DNA from: Sulfuricella sp.
Lineage (GTDB): Bacteria; Pseudomonadota; Gammaproteobacteria; Burkholderiales; Sulfuricellaceae
Assembly (NCBI GenBank): GCA_041651995.1
Contig: JBAZID010000013.1
Coordinates: forward strand, 15,868-79,867
Direction: 5' to 3'
DNA: 64,000 bases
Below, piece after piece: positions 25,770 to 33,005 of this stretch (position 1 is its first letter; every line of letters starts with the position of its first letter). Below the pieces are notes generated by a model. The model was not told the DNA's origin, searched no databases, and was given only the letters and a program-made list of their open reading frames with translations. Position numbers and translations under genes: made by a program.

Positions 25770-27419
25770 ATGAGTTATCAAGTCCTGGCACGCAAATGGC
25801 GGCCCAAATCCTTCACCGAGCTGGTTGGGCAGGAGCACGTGGTGAAGGCGCTTTCCAATGCGCTCGACCAGCAGCGTCTGCACCATGCCTATCTGCTGAC
25901 CGGTACGCGCGGCGTGGGCAAGACCACCGTGGCGCGCATCCTGGCCAAGTCGCTCAACTGCGAAACCGGCATCACCTCCAGGCCCTGCGGCACTTGCGCC
26001 ACCTGCCGCGAAATCGATTCCGGGCGTTTTATCGATCTGCTGGAACTGGATGCGGCCTCGAATACCGGTATCGACAATATGCGCGAGGTGCTGGACAACG
26101 CGCAGTACGCGCCCACGGCGGGGCGCTTCAAGGTTTACCTGATAGACGAAGTGCACATGCTCTCCAAGGCGGCCTTCAATTCCATGCTGAAAACGCTTGA
26201 AGAGCCGCCGGAGCACGTCAAGTTCATCCTCGCCACCACCGACCCGCAGAAAATTCCGGTCACGGTGCTGTCGCGTTGCCTGCAATTCAACCTCAAGCAG
26301 ATGCCGCCCGCCGCCATCGTCGGCCATCTCAAGGATGTACTGGAGCGCGAATCCCTGGCATTCGATGTGCCTGCCCTGCAATTGCTGGCGCGCTCCGCGC
26401 AGGGCAGCATGCGCGATGCGCTGTCCCTGCTTGACCAGTCCATCGCCTATGGCGGGGGCAAGGTCGAAGAGGCGCAGGTGCGCGCCATGCTGGGCGCGAT
26501 TGACCAGAGTTACCTGTTTACCCTGCTGGAGCGGCTGGCGGATGCGGATGGCGCCGGCTTGATTGCGCTTGCAGAGCAGATGGAAGAGCGCAGCCTATCT
26601 TATGATGCCGCGCTGCAGGATCTGGGGGCCTTGCTGCACCAGATTGCCCTGGCCCAGACGGTGCCACAGGCCTTGAGCGAGGATATTCCGGAGCGCCAGC
26701 GCATTCTCGAACTGGCGCAACGCTTCAGCCCGGAAGAGGTGCAACTCCATTACCAGATCACGCTTCACGGGCGCAAGGATCTGGGCCTGGCGCCGGATGA
26801 GTTCGCCGGCTTCAGCATGGCGTTGCTGCGCATGCTGGCCTTTACGCTGGATGCGCCGCCAGCAGGGGAGCGGCCCGCAAAACATGAAGCAGCGGCGGCC
26901 AGGAAAACAGTCAAGCCGGCACCAGCGGCCGCCGTGGTGCCGCAGCCGGAAGCGCCGCCTCCCCCTCTTAAAGTTCAGGAGCCAGCCCCGGCTCCTGTGA
27001 TGCCCGCCCCGCCAGCCACTGAGGCAGCAGGCAAACCCTTCGATGGTGATTGGCCGGGCTTGGTGGTGAAGCTCGGGCTGGGCGGCATGGCCAAAATGCT
27101 GGCACAGCATTGCGAGCTCAAAAGCTATGATGGACAACGCATCGAGCTGTGCGTGCCTGAAGAGCACAAGCACCTGATGGAAAAGGCCTACCAGGATAAG
27201 CTCAAGGCGGCGCTGGATGATTTTGCCGGCGTCTCGGTGTTTTTGAATATTTCCCTTGGCAGCGTGACCGGGCTGACTCCGGCGAAACTGGATCACCAGG
27301 AAAAACAGGCGCGCCAGGCGGAGGCCATTGCCGCCATCGAACAGGACCCTTTCGTGCGTGATCTGGTCGATAATTTCGATGCGCAGATCATTGAATCAAC
27401 CATTAAACCCATTGATTAG
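25770..27419 (+). CDS. dnaX: DNA polymerase III subunits gamma and tau
   Basis: A 549-residue clamp-loader ATPase starting MSYQVLARKWRPKSFTELVG; the frame is open upstream but this start is the conserved one. It shows Walker A GTRGVGKTT (about residue 45), a zinc module with Cys residues in CETG...CGTCATC, Walker B/DExx LIDEVHML and the SRC sensor (TVLSRC). Then comes the clamp-loader helical domain, a Pro/Ala-rich linker (about 365-430) and a C-terminal tau-type domain. It assembles the beta clamp on DNA and bridges polymerases in the replisome. No obvious A-run slippage site for making a short gamma form was noticed. It is followed after 12 bases by the YbaB gene, then recR, the usual dnaX-ybaB-recR order. 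Confidence 0.95.
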   Translation: MSYQVLARKWRPKSFTELVGQEHVVKALSNALDQQRLHHAYLLTGTRGVGKTTVARILAKSLNCETGITSRPCGTCATCREIDSGRFIDLLELDAASNTGIDNMREVLDNAQYAPTAGRFKVYLIDEVHMLSKAAFNSMLKTLEEPPEHVKFILATTDPQKIPVTVLSRCLQFNLKQMPPAAIVGHLKDVLERESLAFDVPALQLLARSAQGSMRDALSLLDQSIAYGGGKVEEAQVRAMLGAIDQSYLFTLLERLADADGAGLIALAEQMEERSLSYDAALQDLGALLHQIALAQTVPQALSEDIPERQRILELAQRFSPEEVQLHYQITLHGRKDLGLAPDEFAGFSMALLRMLAFTLDAPPAGERPAKHEAAAARKTVKPAPAAAVVPQPEAPPPPLKVQEPAPAPVMPAPPATEAAGKPFDGDWPGLVVKLGLGGMAKMLAQHCELKSYDGQRIELCVPEEHKHLMEKAYQDKLKAALDDFAGVSVFLNISLGSVTGLTPAKLDHQEKQARQAEAIAAIEQDPFVRDLVDNFDAQIIESTIKPID

Positions 27420-27431
27420 TAGGAGAAAACC

Positions 27432-27758
27432 ATGATGAAAGGCGGCATAGGCGGTCTGATGAAACAGGCCCAGCAAATGCAGGACAACATGAAAAAGATG
27501 CAGGAGCAATTGGCTTCTGTAGAAGTCGAAGGCCAGGCAGGTGCCGGCATGGTGAAAATCGTCATGAACTGCCGCCACGACATCAAGCGCGTCAGCATCG
27601 ACGACAGCCTGATGACCGAAGACAAGGAAATGCTGGAAGATCTGATAGCTGCGGCGGTCAACGACGCCGTGCGCCGCGTGGAACAGACCAGCCAGGAGAA
27701 AATGTCCGGCTTTACCAGCGGACTGAACCTGCCGCCAGGCTTCAAGCTGCCGTTCTGA
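27432..27758 (+). CDS. YbaB/EbfC family nucleoid-associated protein
   Basis: A 108-residue DNA-binding protein. The N-terminal Gly/Met-rich stretch and helix (GGLMKQAQQMQDNMKKMQEQL), the central VEVEGQAGAGMVKIVMNC sheet and the C-terminal helical segment through EKMSGFTSGLNLPPGFKLPF are all characteristic. These dimers bind DNA as tweezers and organise the nucleoid. An AGGAG site precedes the start; MM allows either Met. It lies between dnaX and recR as in most proteobacteria, pointing to co-transcription and a link to recombination repair. Confidence 0.93.
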   Translation: MMKGGIGGLMKQAQQMQDNMKKMQEQLASVEVEGQAGAGMVKIVMNCRHDIKRVSIDDSLMTEDKEMLEDLIAAAVNDAVRRVEQTSQEKMSGFTSGLNLPPGFKLPF

Positions 27759-27768
27759 TGCAGGCATC

Positions 27769-27849
27769 GTGAGGGGTGAGGGGTGAGAGGTGAGGCGTAA
27801 AATCTTCGTTCCCCTCACCCCTCACCCCTCACCCCTCACCCCTCACCCC
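27769..27849. repeat. CTCACCC heptad inverted-repeat element before recR
   Basis: The left arm is built of GTGAGGG units and the right arm (27810-27849) of about six tandem CCCCTCA heptads, so the two arms can form a long hairpin around TAAAATCTTCGTT. The right arm runs to within four bases of the recR ATG and replaces any recognisable Shine-Dalgarno sequence. A related element lies between nrtB and nrtC. Confidence 0.75.
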
Positions 27850-27852
27850 AAA

Positions 27853-28452
27853 ATGAAAACCCCTTCCAGCCTAGACCATCTCATCGAATCCCTGCGCTGC
27901 CTGCCGGGTGTCGGCCCTAAATCCGCCCAGCGCATGGCTTATCACCTGTTGCAGCGCGATCAGGCCGGTGCCGGGCGGCTGGCGCATGCGCTGACCCACG
28001 CGCTGGAAACCATCCGCCACTGCGAGAAATGCAACAGTTTCAGCGAAGTCGAAGTCTGCGATCTGTGCCTTTCGCCCAAGCGCGACGACAGCCTGTTGTG
28101 CGTGGTGGAAATGCCGGCGGACCTGATGATGATGGAGCAGGCGCATTGCTACCGCGGCCTGTATTTCGTGCTCATGGGGCGGCTGTCACCCCTGGATGGC
28201 GTTGGCCCGCGTGAAATTCACCTCGACCGCCTGGTGCGCCGCGCGGCCGATGGCATCGTGCAGGAAGTGATCCTTGCCACCAATTTCACTGTCGAAGGCG
28301 AGGCGACCGCTCATTACATCAGTGAACTGCTCACTCCGCGCGGCATCAAGGTCACCCGTATTGCGCGCGGCCTGCCGGTCGGCGGGGAACTGGAACACGT
28401 GGATAGCGGTACCTTGGCGCAAGCTGTTCTCGAACGGCGCAACGTCGCCTGA
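27853..28452 (+). CDS. recR: Recombination mediator protein RecR
   Basis: A 199-residue protein beginning MKTPSSLDHLIESLRCLPGV. Visible parts are a helix-hairpin-helix (LPGVGPKSAQRMAYHLL), a zinc finger with Cys in CEKCNSFSEVEVCDLC, a Toprim domain starting LLCVVEMPAD, and the C-terminal Walker-B-like region with ARGLPVGGELEHVD. With RecO and RecF it loads RecA at gaps. Length and domains are normal. The start codon sits directly behind the CTCACCC repeat without a Shine-Dalgarno match, so translation may depend on coupling to ybaB or on the unstructured repeat. The frame is open upstream through the repeat, giving a false longer start. Confidence 0.94.
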   Translation: MKTPSSLDHLIESLRCLPGVGPKSAQRMAYHLLQRDQAGAGRLAHALTHALETIRHCEKCNSFSEVEVCDLCLSPKRDDSLLCVVEMPADLMMMEQAHCYRGLYFVLMGRLSPLDGVGPREIHLDRLVRRAADGIVQEVILATNFTVEGEATAHYISELLTPRGIKVTRIARGLPVGGELEHVDSGTLAQAVLERRNVA

Positions 28453-28608
28453 AATCTGTGCAGGTTTGGCGCATCAGCCGGAAATCGTGCCCGATTTTGG
28501 TGCGCCCATATTTCAGCGCTTATTTGTCTCTTCCCCATATCTAAGCTGATTTTTATCAGGATCAACGAGTTGCCTGCCATGGCATGAGAATTGCGTTGCT
28601 GGCGGGAT

Positions 28609-29214
28609 ATGAAAACCTCCGCCACTCCATCTGAATTTCCGCTTCGTGTCCTGCTGGTGGATGAAACCTTCGAACGCGCGGCGATGCTCAAGAATGCCTT
28701 GCAGGAAGCAGGCTGCAAGATTGTTGCTCATGTCTCTTCCACCGCCGATCTACCTGGACTGGTGGCCGAACTTAACCCCGATCTGATCATACTCGACACG
28801 GAATCGCCGGACCGCGATACGCTGGAAAACCTCTGTGTTATCAAGCGTGATCAGCCGCGCCCGATCGTGATGTTTACCCACGATAACGATAGTGACAAGA
28901 TCCGCGCAGCCATCCGAGCCGGGGTTAGTGCTTATGTCGTGGATGGCCTGAAGAGCGAGCGTTTGCGGCCGATCATGGACGTGGCGATTGCGCGATTCAA
29001 CGAGTTTCAGGCGATGCGGGCAGATCTGGAAAAAGCAGAAAGCAAGCTTATGGAGCGCAAGGATGTGGATCGCGCCAAGGGAATTTTGATGAAACAGCGC
29101 GGCTGGTCTGAGGACGAGGCTTATCAGGCTTTGCGTAAAACGGCCATGGACAAAGGTTTGCGCCTGTCTGAAGTAGCGGCCAATGTGATTTCCGTAGCAG
29201 ATTTACTGGCGTGA
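28609..29214 (+). CDS. nasT: NasT-like ANTAR-domain response regulator
   Basis: A 201-residue regulator from the ATG at 28609; a TTG six codons upstream is also open. The receiver domain begins LRVLLVDETFERAAML and carries the phospho-acceptor-position Asp in LIILDTESPDRD. A coiled coil (about 135-155) then leads to the C-terminal ANTAR domain with AKGILMKQRGWSEDEAYQAL and the final helix LSEVAANVISVADLLA. ANTAR proteins of the NasT/NasR type bind paired hexaloop RNA hairpins in nitrate-assimilation leaders and prevent termination. Such a leader lies directly downstream. In classic systems NasT is held by the nitrate sensor NasS; no nasS is in this window. Confidence 0.88.
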   Translation: MKTSATPSEFPLRVLLVDETFERAAMLKNALQEAGCKIVAHVSSTADLPGLVAELNPDLIILDTESPDRDTLENLCVIKRDQPRPIVMFTHDNDSDKIRAAIRAGVSAYVVDGLKSERLRPIMDVAIARFNEFQAMRADLEKAESKLMERKDVDRAKGILMKQRGWSEDEAYQALRKTAMDKGLRLSEVAANVISVADLLA

Positions 29215-29222
29215 CATTAATC

Positions 29223-29238
29223 TGGCATGCTTAGTGCT
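29223..29238 (+). promoter_or_regulatory. Sigma-54 (RpoN) promoter of the nrt operon
   Basis: TGGCATGCTTAGTGCT has GG at 29224-29225 and GC at 29236-29237 with exactly ten bases between. It begins nine bases after the nasT stop. The predicted start near 29249 would put the first regulatory hairpin at the very 5' end of the transcript, consistent with nitrogen-limitation control (NtrC type) combined with antitermination. Confidence 0.72.
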
Positions 29239-29251
29239 TAAGTAAAAAACA

Positions 29252-29308
29252 ACGACCCAACGGCGGGTTGTAAGAAAGATTCAAATAATCCGGTCAAAGC
29301 CGATCGGA
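29252..29308 (+). ncRNA. ANTAR-target dual hexaloop hairpins in the nrtA leader RNA
   Basis: Hairpin 1 (29252-29271) pairs ACGACCC with GGGTTGT around loop AACGGC. Hairpin 2 (29289-29308) pairs TCCGGTC with GATCGGA around loop AAAGCC. Both loops are six bases with A at position 1 and G at position 4, the defining feature of ANTAR target RNAs, and an 17-base linker separates them. A terminator follows at once. When NasT binds both hairpins, read-through into nrtA is expected. The match is seen directly; the mechanism is transferred from characterised nas leaders. Confidence 0.82.
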
Positions 29309-29316
29309 GCAAGGAC

Positions 29317-29370
29317 AAAGGCGTCCATTCGCGGGAGACATTTCTCTCGCGGATGTGACGCCTTTTTTGT
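29317..29370 (+). terminator. Leader terminator (attenuator) before nrtA
   Basis: AAAGGCGTC pairs with GACGCCTTT, and the inner ATTCGCGGGAGA with TCTCTCGCGGAT, giving a stem of about 20 bp with a four-base loop, followed by TTTTTTGTTTTG. This strong intrinsic terminator stands 28 bases before the nrtA start, so it must be bypassed for expression of the operon. Confidence 0.85.
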
Positions 29371-29397
29371 TTTGTTTTTTTTATCCAGGAGAAAGCC

Positions 29398-30651
29398 ATG
29401 AGTGAAGATTTCAAAAGCAGCCGGAGAGATTTCATGAAAAAAGGTGCAACTTTATTGGGTGCGGGGGCCTTGATGGCCATGGTCGATCCGGCAATTCGCA
29501 GTGGTGCCTGGGCGGCTGGGTCCGATGCACCGGAAAAAACCGAGGTGAAAGTCGGCTTCATTCCCCTGACCGATTGCGCCTCGGTGGTGATCGCTTCGGT
29601 GATGGGCTTCGACAAGAAATACGGCATCAAGATTGTGCCCAGCAAGGAGGCCTCCTGGGCTGGCGTGCGCGACAAGATTACCAACGGCGAACTGGATGCC
29701 GCCCACGTGCTGTATGGCCTGGTCTACGGCGTGCAGATGGGCATCGGCGGGCCGAAGAAGGACATGGCGGTACTCATGAACCTCAACCATAACGGCCAGG
29801 GCATTACCCTTTCCAACCAGCTCAAGGCCAAGGGCGCGGTGGATGGCACCAGCCTGGCAGCTCTGATCAAGAAGGAGCCGCGCGAATACACCTTCGCCCA
29901 GACATTTCCTACCGGCACCCACGCCATGTGGCTGTATTACTGGCTGGCCAGCTACGGCGTGAATCCCTTCACCGAGGTCAAGAACATCACCGTGCCGCCG
30001 CCGCAGATGATCGCCAACATGCGCGTCGGCAACATGGACGGCTACTGCGTGGGCGAGCCGTGGCACGCGCGCGCCATCCGCGACAACGTGGGTTTCACCG
30101 CTGCCACCACCCAGGAAATCTGGAAGGATCACCCGGAAAAAGTGCTCGGCACCACGGCGGAATGGGTGGCGAAATACCCCAACACCGCGCGCGCCATGAT
30201 CATGGCCATCCTCGATGCGTCCAAATACATCGACGACATGAAAAACCGTTCCGGCGTGGCCAAGATCATCGCCGAAAAGTCCTACGTCAATACCGACTTC
30301 GATTCCATCGAGGATCGTATGCTGGGCCAGTACGACAACGGCAACGGCAGGAAATGGCAGGACGCCAATTACATGAAGTTCTACAACGAAGGCACGGTGA
30401 ACTTCCCCTACCTCTCGGACGGCATGTGGTTCCTCACCCAGCACAAGCGCTGGGGCCTGCTCAAGGAAGACCCGGATTACCTGGCTGTGGCCAAAAAGGT
30501 CAACCAGATTGAACTCTACAAACAGGCCGCGACACAGACCAGGACGCCGATTCCGAAAGACGTCATGCGCAGCAGCAAGATGATCGACGGCACGGTGTGG
30601 GACGGCAAGGACCCGAAAGCCTACGCCGCCGGGTTCAAGGTCAAGGCGTAA
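29398..30651 (+). CDS. nrtA: Nitrate ABC transporter substrate-binding protein (NrtA/CmpA family)
   Basis: A 417-residue periplasmic binding protein with a twin-arginine signal: SRRDFMKKG followed by a hydrophobic helix and an AWAAG cleavage region, so it is exported folded by Tat. The mature protein begins VKVGFIPLTDCASVVIASVMG and continues with LDAAHVLYGLVYGVQMGIGG and MDGYCVGEPWHARAI. All are typical of the NrtA/CmpA group that binds nitrate, nitrite or bicarbonate. The nrt/nas/nir context makes nitrate the likely ligand. An AGGAG site lies just before the ATG. It is the first gene behind the attenuated leader. Confidence 0.9.
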   Translation: MSEDFKSSRRDFMKKGATLLGAGALMAMVDPAIRSGAWAAGSDAPEKTEVKVGFIPLTDCASVVIASVMGFDKKYGIKIVPSKEASWAGVRDKITNGELDAAHVLYGLVYGVQMGIGGPKKDMAVLMNLNHNGQGITLSNQLKAKGAVDGTSLAALIKKEPREYTFAQTFPTGTHAMWLYYWLASYGVNPFTEVKNITVPPPQMIANMRVGNMDGYCVGEPWHARAIRDNVGFTAATTQEIWKDHPEKVLGTTAEWVAKYPNTARAMIMAILDASKYIDDMKNRSGVAKIIAEKSYVNTDFDSIEDRMLGQYDNGNGRKWQDANYMKFYNEGTVNFPYLSDGMWFLTQHKRWGLLKEDPDYLAVAKKVNQIELYKQAATQTRTPIPKDVMRSSKMIDGTVWDGKDPKAYAAGFKVKA

Positions 30652-30682
30652 TCATTCTCGATAATTTTGAAAGGAATTCATC

Positions 30683-31096
30683 ATGAAAACCGAAAAAATT
30701 GCACTGGTGCGCAGCAGCTGGCAACAGGTTCTTCCGATCAAGGACACGGCGGCGCAGTTGTTCTATGGCCAGCTGTTCGAGCTCGACCCCTCCCTGCGCG
30801 GCATGTTCAGGGGCGATATGGTCGAGCAAGGACGCAAGCTCATGGCGATGATCAACACCGTCGTCAACAGCCTGGACAATCTCGGCCCCCTTCTGGAAAG
30901 AATTGAAGATCTGGGGCGCGGCCATGTCGCTTACGGCGTGACAGAAGCGCATTACGACACCGTGGGCAGCGCGCTGATCTGGACGCTGGGCAAGGGGCTG
31001 GGCGAGCAGTTCACCCCGGCGGTCAAGGATGCCTGGGTGGAAGCCTACGGCACGCTGTCATCCGCCATGAAACAGGCCGCTTACGCCCCGGCGTGA
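30683..31096 (+). CDS. Single-domain globin (bacterial haemoglobin) in the nitrate operon
   Basis: A 137-residue haem protein of the single-domain bacterial globin type. It begins IALVRSSWQQV, has LFYGQLFELDPSLRGMF (helices B-C/CD, Phe in CD) and carries the proximal His in LGRGHVAYGV at about residue 85, with AWVEAYGTLSSAM in helix H. It is not fused to a reductase domain. It lies between nrtA (31 bases) and nrtB (66 bases) with its own AAAGGAATT ribosome site, so it is co-expressed with nitrate uptake. A role in detoxifying NO made from nitrite, or delivering electrons, is inference; NO dioxygenase activity would need an external reductase. Confidence 0.88.
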   Translation: MKTEKIALVRSSWQQVLPIKDTAAQLFYGQLFELDPSLRGMFRGDMVEQGRKLMAMINTVVNSLDNLGPLLERIEDLGRGHVAYGVTEAHYDTVGSALIWTLGKGLGEQFTPAVKDAWVEAYGTLSSAMKQAAYAPA

Positions 31097-31162
31097 AAGT
31101 TCCGGCCACCCGGCGCAGTGAGCCGGGTGGCCGGCTGATGTGCCTGTAAAAGGAGATTCAAA

Positions 31163-32074
31163 ATGAGTGCGATCCAGATAACAAATGAAAGTATGAAAGA
31201 AATCATGTCAGATCCGGAGACCGTGGTGACAGGCAAATCCCTCGCAGCCGTTGCGTCTGTCGAGAAAACCGGGCCTGGCGCAAGCAAGCCCGGCAGGATT
31301 GGGCAAATGGCTGGGGAGGTTATCAAGTGGCTGGTTCCACCGGTGCTGGGCCTGGCGCTGTTCATCGGCCTGTGGGCGCTGGTGTCCCAGACCAGCCCGC
31401 AACTGCCCGGCCCGCTCAAGACCTGGGATTCAGCCGTCGCCTTGTTCAGCGACCCGTTCTACAGCAATGGCCCCAATGACCAGGGTATCGGCTGGAATAT
31501 CCTGGCCTCCCTGCAGCGCGTGGCCATCGGCTTCGGCATGGCGGCGCTGATCGGCATTCCGCTGGGTTTCATGATTGGGCGCTTCCAGTTCCTCAGCGCC
31601 ATGATGTCGCCCATCATCAGCCTGTTGCGCCCGGTTTCACCGCTGGCATGGCTGCCGATCGGCCTGCTGGTGTTCAAGGCGGCCAACCCGGCGGCAGTCT
31701 GGGTGATTTTCATCTCCGCCATCTGGCCGATGATCATCAACACCGCCGTGGGCGTGAACCGCATTCCCCAGGACTACATGAACGTGGCCAAGGTGCTGAA
31801 CCTGTCCGAATGGAAGATCTTCACCAAGATCCTGTTTCCCGCCGTGCTGCCCTACATGATGACCGGCATCCGCCTTTCCATCGGCGTGGCCTGGCTGGTG
31901 ATCGTGGCGGCGGAAATGCTCACCGGCGGCGTCGGCATCGGTTTCTGGGTGTGGGACGAATGGAATAATCTCAACGTCGAACACATCATCATCGCCATCT
32001 TCATCGTCGGCATCGTCGGGCTGCTGCTGGAACAGGCGCTGGTTCTGCTGGCTAAACGGTTCAGTTACGAGTGA
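31163..32074 (+). CDS. nrtB: Nitrate ABC transporter permease
   Basis: A 303-residue inner-membrane permease. A soluble N-terminal tail of about 55 residues precedes six hydrophobic segments, and the binding-protein-dependent permease EAA loop is visible as QDYMNVAKVLNLSEWKIFTKILFPAVLP (about residue 205), which docks on the ATPase. The segments GVAWLVIVAAEMLTGGVGIG and VEHIIIAIFIVGIVGLLLEQ are typical of NrtB/CmpB/SsuC. An AAAGGAG site precedes the start; Met11 and Met16 are other possible starts. The stop codon lies inside a repeat element separating it from nrtC. Confidence 0.9.
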   Translation: MSAIQITNESMKEIMSDPETVVTGKSLAAVASVEKTGPGASKPGRIGQMAGEVIKWLVPPVLGLALFIGLWALVSQTSPQLPGPLKTWDSAVALFSDPFYSNGPNDQGIGWNILASLQRVAIGFGMAALIGIPLGFMIGRFQFLSAMMSPIISLLRPVSPLAWLPIGLLVFKAANPAAVWVIFISAIWPMIINTAVGVNRIPQDYMNVAKVLNLSEWKIFTKILFPAVLPYMMTGIRLSIGVAWLVIVAAEMLTGGVGIGFWVWDEWNNLNVEHIIIAIFIVGIVGLLLEQALVLLAKRFSYE

Positions 32075-32168
32075 GGTGAGGGGTAAGGCGTGAGGGGTGA
32101 GGCGGAAAGTCAAAATCTACCGCGCACCTGTTTTTTCGCCTCACCCCTAACCCCTCCCGCCTCACCTC
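32071..32168. repeat. GTGAGG/CCTCAC inverted-repeat element between nrtB and nrtC
   Basis: A left arm of GTGAGGTGAGGGGTAAGG type (32071-32104) and a right arm ending CCCGCCTCACCTC (32136-32168) are nearly complementary over about 33 bases with a 31-base centre. The nrtB stop TGA is part of the left arm and the nrtC ribosome site AAGGAG follows the right arm. It is a relative of the element before recR. A stable hairpin here could change nrtB/nrtC message ratio. Confidence 0.75.
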
Positions 32169-32181
32169 CAAGGAGAAAATC

Positions 32182-32973
32182 ATGGAAAAATACGTCCAAA
32201 TCGAAAACGTGCGCCAGGTCTTCAACACCAGGAAAGGCCCATTCGTGGCGCTGCGCGACATCAATCTCAACATTGCCCAGGGCGAGTTCATCGCGCTGAT
32301 CGGCCACTCCGGCTGCGGCAAGTCCACCCTGCTGAACCTGGTGGCGGGACTGACCCTGCCCAGTGACGGCGCGATGCTGTGCGCCGGGCGCGAAATCGCC
32401 GGTCCCGGCCCGGAGCGCGGGGTGGTGTTCCAGAACCATAGCCTGCTGCCGTGGCTGACCTGCTTCGAAAATGTCCATCTCGCCGTGGAGCGCGTGTTTG
32501 GCCAGAGCGAGAGCCGCGCCAACCTCAAGAAGCGTACCCACGAGGCGCTGGCGCTGGTGGGGCTGACGCATGCCGAGCACAAGCATCCGCACGAGATTTC
32601 CGGCGGCATGAAGCAGCGCGTTGGCATCGCCCGCGCGCTCTCCATGCAGCCCAAGGTGCTGCTGCTGGACGAGCCGTTTGGCGCGCTGGATGCGCTCACC
32701 CGCGCCCATCTCCAGGACGAGCTGATGAAAATCACGGCGGAAACCCACAGCACGGTGGTGATGGTGACGCACGATGTCGACGAGGCGGTGTTGCTGTCCG
32801 ACCGTATCGTGATGATGACCAACGGCCCAGCCGCGACCATCGGCGAAATCCTCAATGTGGACCTGCCGCGCCCGCGCGAACGCCTGGCGCTGGCCAACGA
32901 CGCCAGGTACCACGAATACCGCGGCGCGGTGCTGGACTTCCTGTATCGCCGCCAGCTACGGCCGGCGGCCTAG
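32182..32973 (+). CDS. nrtC: Nitrate ABC transporter ATP-binding protein
   Basis: A 263-residue ATPase of the nitrate/sulfonate/taurine import family: Walker A IGHSGCGKSTLLN, Q-loop FQNHSLLPWLT, signature ISGGMKQRVGIARAL, Walker B VLLLDEPFGALDAL and switch His in VMVTHDVDEA. It ends soon after the ATPase core, so it lacks the NrtA-like C-terminal extension of cyanobacterial NrtC and resembles NrtD/NasD in size. It powers uptake through NrtB. The AAGGAG site is clear and nasA starts 32 bases downstream. Confidence 0.9.
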   Translation: MEKYVQIENVRQVFNTRKGPFVALRDINLNIAQGEFIALIGHSGCGKSTLLNLVAGLTLPSDGAMLCAGREIAGPGPERGVVFQNHSLLPWLTCFENVHLAVERVFGQSESRANLKKRTHEALALVGLTHAEHKHPHEISGGMKQRVGIARALSMQPKVLLLDEPFGALDALTRAHLQDELMKITAETHSTVVMVTHDVDEAVLLSDRIVMMTNGPAATIGEILNVDLPRPRERLALANDARYHEYRGAVLDFLYRRQLRPAA

Positions 32974-33005
32974 TGCCGGGGGAATTGGTATCGGAGAAAT
33001 TGGCG

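Noticed and set aside
27769..27849. Tandem heptads as a CRISPR-like array
   Set aside because: Units are seven bases with no spacers; it is a simple tandem/inverted repeat.
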